A stretch of DNA of 64,000 nucleotides from Baylisascaris procyonis (lineage: Eukaryota > Nematoda > Chromadorea > Rhabditida > Ascarididae), in the NCBI GenBank assembly GCA_037389465.1, contig JAZARR010000123.1:2612501-2676500 (forward strand). Direction: 5' to 3'. Every line of letters begins with the position of its first letter. Positions within the stretch are counted from its first letter, which is position 1. Below the pieces are notes generated by a model. The model was not told where the DNA came from. It ran no database searches and was given only the letters and a program-made list of their open reading frames with translations. The translations under genes and the position numbers were made by a program. This document shows positions 15,001 through 27,700 of the stretch, piece after piece.

Positions 15001-16260
15001 TGGCCATTTATCAGGTTGCAGTAGACCACCACACTGTTCAGAAAGGACCTTTTCTCATGTTCCTTTCCAAATCTCTATGTGGGCTTTATTTCGCATGTTC
15101 GTTGGTGTTGGCTTCAGCTGTAGAGGAATGGATCATTTACAGCTGTAACTGGATGGTTGGCTATTAGTGTAGACTGTAGTAGTGTTCGTAGATCACACTT
15201 TAGAACTTTTTTTTCACGCATAAGGAAGGATCGCACTCGAAGTCACAAGCAAAGTGGTAAGTGATTCGCTATGCTTCTTCCTTCTTGAGTGACATAGGTC
15301 CTGTTCCTCAACCGCCTCTCATTTCGATGCCTTTGATGCTACTCGAAGGTATCAGATATGAATGTTTCTGATTGCCCGTGATCAGGACTTCAAAACCCCC
15401 GCATCTTTGCATTTGTTTTGTTGTGTTTTTAAACTGCACTTACTATTTTTAGTACATGAACCTATGCTTGTTCTAGGTTTCATTAGCCAAGCTGTATGAT
15501 AGCCATTAACCATCGGCCAAAAGCTAAAGAAGACGGGACATTTGTGATTTCGTAATGGGCTTGAAAAACCTTTGTCAAATTAGATTTTTCGTAGCCAAAC
15601 GCATGCCCCATTGCATTCATATCATTTTCCTTTCCGTTGCTTTTCCTTTCCGTTTTCACAGCGAAATTTCTGCTCAGAACTGTTTTGTTTGCTTCATCAT
15701 AGCTGAAGTTTCCGTGCTCATTTCACAAAGGAATACTCGAAAATTGGCCTCACTGATGTCATGATATCGGCGTGATAAAGGGAAGAGATCCCAAATTGGC
15801 TACAAGTGATCGAATCTTTTAATGCTACAATGTTTTTCTTTAGGAATCTTGAATTTAAGGATGCTATTAACGTTCAGAATCTATTATGACTCCTTTGCAA
15901 ATATATGGACGACTACGAAATGCAATGATCTTTTGACCAAAAAATTGAACATTTTAAACGAGGTAGCGAGCACTTATTACCAGCCGTATTCAGGTTAACT
16001 TAAACGAGCAGTTACATGCTTCTGCAAATAACATCACATAATTTCGTTGGTGCTTTTGAGAAGAAACTTTAAAAATTTAGACGATTTTTCTTCCATAAAA
16101 ATTAAAAATGTGCTCACGATTTAAACATTTTGCATGACCGATCTGTTTGATCGATCGATTAAAAACGATTCTAAAGAAAACGTTTTCTTTTTCAGTGATT
16201 TAAACCTTCAGCGATCGCGGAGTATCCACCTATTTAAAAGATAATTGGAACATTGAAAGA
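6012..16260. other. Gene-poor stretch with unassigned ORF fragments
   Basis: Scattered short open stretches follow good acceptors, for example after TTTTTTTTTCAG near 6132 and after CTTCGTTTCAG near 10517 on the plus strand, and around 7413-7690 and 8100-8170 on the minus strand. None could be linked to another exon in phase, and no domain was recognised. An imperfect 20-base duplication lies at 12301-12320 and 12379-12398. The minus-strand pieces could be further 5' exons of the left-edge gene. I see no RNA gene. Confidence 0.35.
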
Positions 16261-16273
16261 TTTTTTTTTTCAG
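16261..16273 (+). promoter_or_regulatory. Candidate spliced-leader trans-splice acceptor
   Basis: A run of ten T followed by CAG lies 13 bases upstream of the ATG at 16287. Nematode mRNAs are commonly trans-spliced at such a site a few bases before the start codon. Because the ATG begins a clean signal peptide, this is a good candidate for the mature 5' end of the large receptor mRNA. A normal cis acceptor from an upstream non-coding exon is the alternative. Confidence 0.5.
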
Positions 16274-16286
16274 TGCGTATCATAAC

Positions 16287-18719
16287 ATGATTTTATCTGT
16301 GGGTATTCTTCTACTATGGTTGCATTCTTCACAGTCAGCAACAAGTCAAAGAGCTAAATGTGCCGTTGAATGCTATACGAAATGCATGAACTCTGGCACG
16401 GTTAGTCATCTTCAAAAGATTTTCTTTTTTATAAATGTTACGCATAGGCAACTTCAAATCACGATGGATTTCCGACATCCAGCCTTTGCAAATATACAAT
16501 AGTGGTGTCATTGCATCATAGGGTTATAGCGCGATTAGTATTTTTTATTTGGCCTCACAGCAAAGAGGACGGAATTGAATCAGTGCTGAAGAGACGTTCA
16601 GACGAGACCGAAAAGCCAATAAGGGTGAGCAAGCCGACGGACATGTGTGGATTGACTGGCAATTATGATGAGCTAGATAACCGCTTAGAGATGTGTGAGT
16701 CACGCATTGATGGATTTTTTTCTTGGAGGCAATGAGAAAAAATCGTTTTTACTGCAATCATTTCCCCCGTTTAGGAAACAAATTAATAGGCATTTTTGAT
16801 TGCGCCCATGATATTTTTAGAATCAGTTGATATTGATGGTTGGGTTGCGAAGAGCTTCGAAACGCCTGGTGCAATAGGCAATTCTAGCAATCTTTTAGTC
16901 AGATTATAGGATTTAAAAAACACTCAAAGAACAATAATGTGTCTGTAGCGCTTGCGGATCGTTGGCAGTCTTAAGTCCCAAGAGTTATCAATTTTTGCTC
17001 TACAGTTTTGAGGCAAAACACATCCAACGAAACGCTATCATGTTCTTTCTTCAGTCGATAGGTTGGATAGAGGTCAAGATCCATTTCCAAAGTAAAAGAT
17101 CCACAGTTGCGGCTTTAAGATTTCGGAATAAATATTACAAAACGCTCTCTGTTAAACGTTCTCTTCAATTTTCCAGCAAAACTTGGAAGTCAATCCCCAA
17201 GAATGATTACGCATTTACTCCGTTGGCTTTCATACGTTCATCTATATTTAAAATTAAATGATACTGGAAAAAATACGCAAAGAGGAAATAGTGCCAGAGG
17301 AACCGACATGATATGCGCTGATCTTATTTGTGCTGATCTGATATCTGACATGTGTTGACCCACCAATATCAAAAATCACTACACTGCGATTAGATCTTTT
17401 GGAAATAGTCTTACATAGCTTTCGTTTTGCTGGTTGACTTATGAGGGCAGTCGCTCAAAAAAGTGCATTTTTGAATGAGGAGGTGAAAATAGCCGAGTTC
17501 AACTGCATTCCTCAATTCATTTGGGTTACGCCATCATTGAGGTGTAAAGAGCATAATTCTTTCGACCTTGACCACTTTCAATTGAAACGAATTCGCTATC
17601 TGAAATTTAAGAACATCGTCCGTGATGTACCAATCACATCTTCGACCGATCACTATCGTGTCATCTTTTTGTAATTCTCTCTACCGCAAACCACGACATC
17701 GTTTTTTTACGAAAGTGACACAACGACATTTCAATTTTTTTTTTGAAAATTTCGAACCCCTAAAATTCAGAATTATCTGAAAATTTCCTTCGAGTTCTTT
17801 TCTAGAAAAATACAGTAATACATATGGAACGTAAGCAAACAATTAGTCCTGAAATTCAACCATCAATCAATTGTAGCACATTTCATCGTACGGAGTCACT
17901 GAACTTATGATCCTCGGAGAGCATTATTTATATGTCTGTGGAAGCCATGGCTATATACAGCGTATAATGCAAACAGTAAACTGAGGAGCAGACGCTTAGC
18001 TATAACATTTCTCAACGAAGTGACTAACGAAATTTGGATAACTCCGAGCAATTTATGGAGCATTCTAAAATTGTGATTTGGCAAATTTGAGGGTTTTTCG
18101 AAGACTTTTTTCGATGATTAGTGATCGCTGTCACGATATTAGCTTCCGCATTTCATGCCATCAGAGCAATTATTTCCACAATCGCCTTAAAATCTAAAAA
18201 GAGAAAATTAAATTTTGACGCATTCGTGTCTTAATCAAGGCAATCGCTTATATAAATCTGTAAAAAATTAGTCTTCCTATGCTGACTAATTGCAAAACGT
18301 ATGCAAGTTTCTTATTTTTTTATGCGTTTTTGAGAATTATCGGCCAGCTGGGCGCAATATTCGGATTTGTGCTTGTATGCATATAAACGTTTCTTCTTCT
18401 ATCAGTTGACTTATATTTTAAACATGGGGATCATAGTAGCATTTCCTTCAATTTCTCCCACTTTCGTAAAAATGTACTACAAGATCCCACTTTGTCCAAG
18501 TCAAGGATTTCATGAATGGAAAGCCACTCGTTTTACATACTGCACGGATGGTGTGACGCAGTTTACGAGAACAAGTTTTATAACTGTTAATGAAAAATCA
18601 CCTTATTTTCCATGTGTTTGTATCAGTGTGCAATTTACAGCCAAATGCACTCTATTGCTCGTGCCCTCCACAAGCCGTTTATCGTTCATGCAACTCAGTC
18701 AGCGAGAGCATCCTTAAAG
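16287..18719 (+). CDS. Signal peptide and Cys-rich N-terminus of the receptor
   Basis: Exon 1 encodes MILSVGILLLWLHSSQSA, a typical signal peptide, then a C-x3-C-x3-C cluster (RAKCAVECYTKC). It ends in phase 0 at GTTAGT. The next pieces (16448-16506 and 16561-16694) join through a 54-bp intron ending TTTGGCCTCACAG and finish at ATGT|GTGAGT in phase 1. This matches exon 18627-18719, which carries CNLQPNALYCSCPP and a further Cys. Without the 54-bp intron the same frame stays open but reads through an unlikely hydrophobic stretch. The domain is not assigned: the spacing is unlike a standard WAP or EGF repeat. The 1.9-kb intron 16695-18626 may hide another exon. Confidence 0.6.
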
Positions 18720-21700
18720 GTAATTTTATAGGATCCGATAACAATACCAATACCCTAAATCTTCTCATTTCTGAAAGATTCGTTTATTAGTGACAGTGGT
18801 GAATTGATTAAAGATATTCATCTTCATCGAATATCGCTTTAAAAAAATCATTTACTTGCGGGAAGCCGAATGAACTGTTTTCTTTCTTTCCTATCCAACT
18901 TTATTTTTGGTTTTCAGCGGAGACGATCGATGACGTTTTGACCGTTAGAACGGAGTATCTCGATGCACACACCATTCATATTGTGATGAGTCGAAACCCA
19001 CAGGCATTTATATACATATTTGAATTCTCAACAGTGAGCACATCACCCGACGATTGGATGTTTGCGGTAATATCTACGTCACATTGCCTTACTAACCCCA
19101 ATGATCTCTAATAGATAACAACATTGGGCTTCTTTGTGTGCCATAGTCGAGTGACGCTTGTGTTGTGCACTGACATTCTAACATTTGATTCGTGTAGGTA
19201 GTATGAAGTGATGCTGTCAAAGAATACGGCTGAATTAGAGTGCGTTATAAACCAGGGCACTCCATTCTTTCAAGGTTCATATAAGGCAGCTCATAAGGTC
19301 ATGACTGAAGTTAGTTTCTTTGCTGCAAACGAATGTTTGCTTCCTTCTCGAATCGTTTTCTTATGATTGCATGTTTAATTACCAATTGAAGTCTAAAACA
19401 TCCAATGTTTGATTCTCGTATTTTTTGTTGTTTTATGCAGATCACGTCATTTGATTGTGACAAATCTTTTGCATTCTAGAAAACACAACGTCGTCTTGTT
19501 TATCGATCCATTTGGATGTTTCATTATCGAGCTGCACTGTACTGATTCGAACAAAGTCTACTGATTCGATGCCCAACTAAATTCTGAATGTGGACTACCC
19601 AAAGAGTTGTATTTCTCCCGTCTTTATAGCTTTTTGAACGCTCTAGATTTGCATGAATTGGTGGTACGGGTTCAATGCCTCGGCGACGATAAAATTGTTT
19701 TGCAAAGCATATTTGGTCTAACGAACCTGAAAATCCACTATGGCACTTTCCTTGATTAATCATATTATTTATGAGAGAGACAAAATGCGTCCATGTTTTT
19801 GAATTCCACTCGTTCCTCATAGAACATTGTATTATGAGAAAGATTGTTTACTTGGATTTAGGGTGTATCGGTAACACCGGAAATAACATTCACCACACCA
19901 GATCCTTGTCGCGATTATCAATTCCGAGTATTGGTCGTGCTACGTTCAACAAATCCACTGCATCAGATTGCTGTTCTCCGTCCTCGCGCTATACAAGTTA
20001 CACTACCCGAATTCGCCGTTGAGACTGATAAGGTTGGATTTGAATTAAAATGTCATCTTTTGTTTCCGCCGGAGAGAATGCCCCTAAACACCTTAAGTGA
20101 TAATCTTGTTGTGTTTGATAGTAAACGAATCTTCGTTCTTTTACCAATATTAAATTAGCGTTTAGAGCGTACAGAAATATTCGAGACTCAAATATTCAGA
20201 ACTAGCCATTACCGTCTAATAGCACCGGCAAAGGACTCGACTATTCGCTACCTCACTACTTCATCTTTGTATTTCGAACAGCATTTAGCTATCATCAAGG
20301 CTGACTCCATGGCAAGTTTTCATTCACTTTATCTGTCAATTAGAAAATGATATAGCGCACACAAAGCTTCGCTACAATCAATGCGCTTCAATTCGATTCT
20401 CGCGCTTATTTTTGACTGCTGTGTTCGAAAGCTTTTCAAATATCTTTTAAACGTATATTGGCTTATTTCGCTTCTATAATTTTTATGCCATCGGCGCCTT
20501 TCTTCTTCACCTATCGCTCACCAAATCTGCGCGGAAAAATTTTTCTTCCGCTAAATGAAATCTATTTCAGTGGATTTTTGCAATTTTGCATTGCACAAGT
20601 GCATTATGGCAGCGTCTTCGAAATACAATACGCCCCCTTTGGTTACATCTATGTATGTATGTATGTCTCTTCTCCTTCCAGTAGTCTCATATCTACGTGT
20701 ACAACCGTAGACAGCGTCAGCAGTGTTTTTTTGTAATCTGTACAGGACAAGATGATCTTCTCTGATATAATCCACACTGATCGATGAAACTGAAGGGGCT
20801 ATAGACATCTAAGGGTGTCAAAAAAATTACATGAATTTCGCACTTGCCGGACTTTTATTTTATATCAATTGTATTTCCTTTTTCTACCAGCCACTCTGCA
20901 GAAAGCTATTTTCTCCTTTGAAACATTTGTGCGCTCGGCTGGACCAATTGAAATATGTGGCAGTGTTTCGTACATTTCGTTTTTTATTGATGACTTCTGA
21001 ACCTTAATTTTTATGAGGAATGGAATGCGCTTACCACTTGTTTATCCCAACCGATATTAAGGAAAATAGTGATAGCGTAGAATAGTTACAAGACCTTCAC
21101 TTTAAAAACGTGCTGTCCTGATCATCTGCACTTGCTCGCTTTTTTTTGCGTTTGCGTTTTTCTAGCTGTGCGATGGGAAGGAAGACGAGAAGGGGGGATA
21201 AGCACACTTTGGTTCTATTGTTTCCGTTCTCTTCACCATAATAAAGCTCATTCATTAACGTAGATAAGAGCGGAGTATCCGGTCTACAATAGCGCGGAAG
21301 ATACGGTGACCGTATACGTGAAATGGAAAAATCCACGAGGCTATACGGATGCAGATATTTACGGTTATGAGGGAGCAGCAGTCTACCCGATACAATGCCT
21401 TTCACCGGAGGACGAGCTGCCGACGCCGACTGTAGTGAGTTTGCCTTTCTTCGAGTGATCCGAATCTACTAAATGTGGAAGAGTCGTTCTGGCAAAGCAA
21501 CCTTAGTGGAACAATTTGTCCTGTATCTTATCGGACTAGACTAAATTTAATGGACTGAGATTCTGGAAATTAGGTGCGCTTTCTTGGCGATCACCTTAAG
21601 CCTGCATTGTTAATGTGCCTAAGAAAATATCATGGCTCACTGAGAACGGAAAGGGAGTGGCGATTCGTGAGGCAATAGGTGACTCCTACACGGATCTGAC

Positions 21701-24700
21701 GAGAAGGATGTCTTCCAGTGAAATGGAATATTTCCACAACGTTTCGGTTTTCAGTAGCAAACAGCATCCAAGAAGATTTCCAGCAGATACATTTTTGTGC
21801 ACTGAAATCAGTCAAATTTTCTTTCGCCCTTCTTGAAAACGATCAGACTCTTCCTAATTTTCGCTATGCAAAACATTAACAACTGTGTGAAAATCATCCG
21901 GGAACTGTGCTCAGCTGGTTTACTCATCGGCATTTTAATACTGATAGCAGTTTGGACCATAGTTTGAAAAATTCACCTTTACCTTCGATATGGTTGTATT
22001 TGTGGAAGCGACATGCCACAAAGGAGACTAAATCTCATATGTTCAATCAATGTTGCAGGAGCAGGTGACCGGGGGAGGTCGTCTTACGGTATCACTTCCG
22101 GCTGAAATGCTCGAAGGGAAATGCCGATTATGGGTCGAGGTTCGAATGTTGCCAAGATGCGTTCGGCTTGAACCTTTCAGCGTCCAGCAGTCACTCGAAC
22201 TTGACTGTGAGAGATTAGCGGATCTCGACATATGCAAACATGGTAGATTATTTGCATGTGGTGCAACGCATATGTTCGTCTTCCAATTTCTTGGAGAATT
22301 TTTACAGCGGTGTAGCAGTGTGATGTTTCATTGTGTATTCCACGATAGTTCGGCAGTTCACTGGACACAGACCGCATTCCGGAAGACTCAAGTAAATTGT
22401 AGGCGTAGCTGGTTTTTGTGGATTTCTTGGCGCTCTTAATGGCACGGCTAATACCGTAACGTTAACTTCGCTCAGTAACATAGCATCCCTTCCTGCAAGA
22501 ACCCGTACGCGCGGTTGTTTTTTTATCGCTCGTTTAGCATTTATCTTGGCACTTCTGGAGTAGGACCTTTACGTGCCGCAAAATGTTACAAGACGAATGT
22601 TATATACCGCGGCAAAACCACCGCGCGGTGCAATTAGCGATATGCGATTTTGCCAATGTGTTCGAATCCATATATCGCTGCTTCTTTTTTGGTAAAAAGA
22701 AAAACTTTTCAGAGGTTTCACCGCAGTGTACTGACATAATCGATGTATGGGGCTCAAATGGGAATGTTACCATAATGTGGGCTCCTCCTGCACAATTTGG
22801 CGATCCTCTCTATTACCATATCAGATATGGTGCAGCAGAAATGCAGGTAAGAGATCAGTAATCCGCTCAACCACACATACCTTTCGAAATTCCGCTCAAT
22901 ACAGCTGATGTGATCGCGAATCAAACATCAGCAGTGAGTGTCTACACTCCGATCGGAGAAGCGCGACGAGAATGGACCTAGCAGAATCCATTATAGCTGA
23001 ATGGCTTCTCCACCTCGCAATATTAGGTGTTCAAAGGATTCTACTTTATGACTGCCTGCTGTTGTGGAAGCATTTGAGTATATGTTTTGTTTCGTCCACC
23101 GTTGCGACCTAGAAGTAAATACAGAAGTATGTTGAGAAAGCTAATTCGACATGCGCTTTTGCGCTTAGAATTTGGAGACAGTGAAGATAGAGTTGACGAA
23201 CATGAAGATAAATGAAACATTGAGAGAAGTGAGTAAGAAACGTGTCCATATTGTAGGGAGTTCCGCCATTTGTTTCATGGACAATCGCATCACGTCGTGA
23301 GGTTAAAGCGGCAAGTGACGCGAAATCATTGAGCCTACAAGTTGATGAGGATACGGATTATGGCATACAAGTTTGCGCGGTGTACAATGAACAGAGGAAA
23401 AAACCGAAATTCGGTGTTGTACGCGTAACCCCATTCATATGCACTTCATGTAAAACGATACGTAAGTAAATTTCTCAAATCCCGTAATAACTTAAAAAAA
23501 AAGGGAGAATGTCCAGATAAGGCTTCACCTAGAATGACGGTGTTTTTTTTTGTTTTAAATGACTGAAGTATAGCGAAATAAAATATGAGGTAGGAAGAGA
23601 TGGATCACAGTCAAATATTGCGAGGCAAATTAGTGATAATGAGTTTGCATGGTAAATCAAATTGCAGGGATGTGTAGATAAAGTTTGGCATATTGGAGGT
23701 GATGGTTTAGCTTGGATAATCGCCGACGTTTCAATACTAGCTTACGGCCATTCGAATGACTTTCAGTCATGCAAGATTTCGAAGTTGGAATAGGCATAAT
23801 TTGTTCAAATCGGGCCAGAATCAAAACAACTAGTCATCGTCAAGTTGTGAGCTCAGAGCAACCACCACTACTGTTTCTAACTCGAACCACAGAGCAGAAG
23901 AATGTAATTTGTCGATAGAATTTCATGCGCTCTTTGTAAACATCTAACTATGCCGATTTTAGTAGCTACCATTTGTGAGCGTTTCAGCAATTGAATCCTT
24001 TGGACGTTGCGGTGAATGCTCCAAAATCGAAGGACCGTTACTGTTTCAACGTCGTTGCCATCCAAAAGGGGGAATTGGTTGCATGTCTGCATCATCAGCA
24101 TTGAACGAAAGTGAGATCGCAAGTGCTTCACCTTTAGGTTTGTTTCGTACAAGATTTTCAAATTTTCTTCTTTTGCTACCTATTGCTTATCTCTTAATCT
24201 TAGAGTGATTTAACTTATTGTATTTTGATCGATCTGACAGCAAGTATCTTGTTAATATGTTTAAGGTAGGCGTCGTGTATTCGAAAAATTTTTGGTGCCA
24301 TTAGGAAGGTAGGAGGAGCTGAGGTGACATTATTTACAAAATTTTCGCGATTTTTCTGATCGGACGTTGCTCGTTGTTTTCCGCTGAATCATCAACTGAA
24401 GTCATCACGGTGAATTACTACACATTCCGGTCTTGGTGGAGAGAGATAGGTTCATCTGTGAGTAAAACAGCATTAAACATTAGAGGTAATGATTATTATT
24501 CCACACGGTATTCGTATCACTGTCAAGACATATGGGGAGAGGAGTGAATGTGAAAATCGAACATTTACTGCACAGAGATTACACACTATTATTGCGCACA
24601 ATTATGTTTTAAAAAGACGAGCAATTGCGCCTTATATTATGCCATCACTACAATGATTCCTCCATTATAACTGCATTCAATTCCAGCTTTTTATCGATGC

Positions 24701-27700
24701 ACTAATTTAAGTTTAGTAGGATTTGTGATTTTTCATCTGGAAAGGAGTTTTTTTTTTTCAGATGACATCAACATTGCTAGAGATATATCGAATGAACTTG
24801 AGATTCTCTCGGTTTCAACCACTCCGCTTCAAATCGAACGCACCGCCAAAGAGAACATCTCAATAATCGAAAGTGTGGCACCTACAATTCTTCACTCGAA
24901 GATTGTCAGTGTTCTCTTTTTGTTTCAAGTTGTGGCTATTCATGCTAATAACGTCACTTTGCAGATTTCAGACCACTTTTATTTTGAAACCCACGTTGCA
25001 ATCATTTCATGCAATGTCACTTACTCGACATCAAAGACATATAACTAACTTCCGTCTGAACTGTCCCAATATTTTTATGCCAAGTTTTCTTGTTTTTTTT
25101 TTTCCTTTTTTTCTTTTTTTTTGATGACTGAAATTGTAGGTCCTGAGAGATTATTTGGTGTTGACGATTTATGCAGCCGCGAAGTGAGTTTGTTTGTCGA
25201 ATTCGGCGGGATCACTAATGGTCCGAAAAAGATTTTATGGGGTCTATGCTCGGGAATTTCTAAAAATTGCGTTTTTAACAAAAAGTGCAAACCATTAACA
25301 CCAATCCTCTTAGAGGGGTCTAATTAAAACATAACATAGCTTGAAAAGAGTCAACTCCTGCAATGATCATACTCAGGAATTCTATTCGTATTCAATTTTC
25401 TAAAAAATAATTTGCGGGAAACTTCAGTAAAACCCTTTCTTCTGGGCAAGAAATGTATCAAATTTTTCGTCGGTTATTAGATCTGTAGAAACTCGAATAT
25501 ATTGGAAATGTTTCCATTGTGAAAATTTTGGAAAAGATTTTTCTTACTCAACATTTTATCTTTCTCGAAAACAGTTGACTGAATTACCTCAGGACCACGA
25601 ATTGAGATCATTAGCATCCAGTAAACGAATTGAACTAGCGATCAAAGGGAATTGAAAAATTCATCGAAATACAATAGAAAGAAACACCTCTGAGTTCTAA
25701 AAGAAAAACGCCCAAGTTACGAAATCTAGAGTGGGGCAGAAAAAGTTTCTAGAAGCTGCGCAAATGAATGTAAATCAGCATCAACCTATTGCTGCTGATA
25801 TATATAAATTTTTTGAAGTCTAAAAACCTAAAATTTTTATCACAAATAATCAAATGTTCAATCGCTGCGGATGAAATTTTCATGTAGAGAATTTTTTTTT
25901 AAACATCAACATTGACTTCGTCGAATTTCATAAGAAAATATCCCTCTAACAATTTATGTTTAGCGAAAGCGAGCGATTCATAGAATACTTGTGACGTTTC
26001 TAGCTATATAGACGAATTTCAAAAAATTTTCAAAAATATTCCATAGCAGAAAATTTCACTATGATCTTTTAGTGCCTCAAGATTTTTTGTTGTAGAAGAG
26101 TGTGCTCATCGAGGAGTCCTTATATTATATTGTGATGGGTCTCATAGGAATGCCAGCATGCGGTTATTTATAAAACAATTTAAAATTTTGAATGCCTTTT
26201 CTCTCTAATTGTCGCATTAAAAGTGACTAATATAGGTCGACATCGAAACGCTTCCTATTGCTTCTCAAATTTACTAAGGTTGTAACGCAATTTTCATGCG
26301 TTTGCTTGTCACTTATATAGCCGATTGCCGTTAGCTTTGGGATAGAAATGTTGTGAGTGAATGATTTATGATGTATGAAGTAATAACTTTTCTAGTTTTC
26401 ACCCAATCGATCGCTTCATGGACATGACACTAAAGTGACAACAGCGATAACACTACCTATCGTCACATCGACGACAAGCATATTAAGTCAATCTCCTTCA
26501 AAAAGGTATCGGCACGAAGTATTAGTTCCAATCTTCCAATATTGCCTTCGTAAATGGGAAAACAAAGCATTGAAAAACGATGCGAATTAAACTACCATAA
26601 AAAGGCGACTTTTTTCATATTGTTGAAGAATGTTTCATGAAGGCATTTTGTATTATATTCGAGGAATTTGCTATACATTTTGTGTTTTTCGCAAAGTTTG
26701 ATATATGTATTAGAGCAGACCTATAAAGAAACATATGGTACCAGCTTCTTTGGAGATATTCCTCTTTTTATCGAATTTCGGGGGAATACTTTCTATGCGG
26801 ACTTGGCAGGTTAAGTTTTTTTAAATACTTTTCTGAAAGAATTTGATCCAAATGTAGCACTTGCCGCCAGAATGCTCTTTTATTTTAAAAATCTTTTTAT
26901 AATTCAGTACTCATGAAACAACGAGTCCTGCTGGGACCACAACGACTGCAAAAATTACTTCCTCTGATGAGAAGCATCACGTCGAAACAACTACCGACGC
27001 GTGGCTCAAATCAACTTTGACAACGGCCGTGTCGAAGATGGCGGAGATTGTGTCATCCCCCGAAGCTACACTTTCTTCGCAAGTCTTTTCGACTACAAGT
27101 TCCAGTGAATTGCCAACGACATTGCCAACAACATACTTGCATGCACAGTCGACGGCGAGTACACTGACAGAAATTGAAACACAAAAGGAACAGAAGTATG
27201 GTAACACATATCAACTAACGACACCAAAATATCAAAATTTCGACCAGAATATCGAGAAGCACACTTCGATGGTTATGGTATCATCGGAACCTCGAGCGTC
27301 AACAATTTCAACCTCAATGCCTACGAAATTGGAGAAAATGAGAAAGCCTTCGAGCGATGACAATATGTGCACACTGCTCAATGGAGTGCAATGTCAATTT
27401 GGATGCGTTTCGCGTGAGAGGTATGACCTCTAACGTTTAAATATTCTAAAACGGAAAACGACGCCTCTGTTAGCTCCATTCACGGAGCAATCCACTGACC
27501 TGAATTTATCGGCATCCTATGCATCTATCATGAAGGAGTTTATAAAAATGTGTGTTGCTTTGCTTTCTTAAACATGAATAATACGCATATTCGGCACCGC
27601 TATTCAGCGGTATTACTACCTACCAGTTGGATTCTGTGATGAATGCTCCGAACAGAATGAAAGGAAATGGTGGACGAATATAAAGATGGATGTGTTCGAA

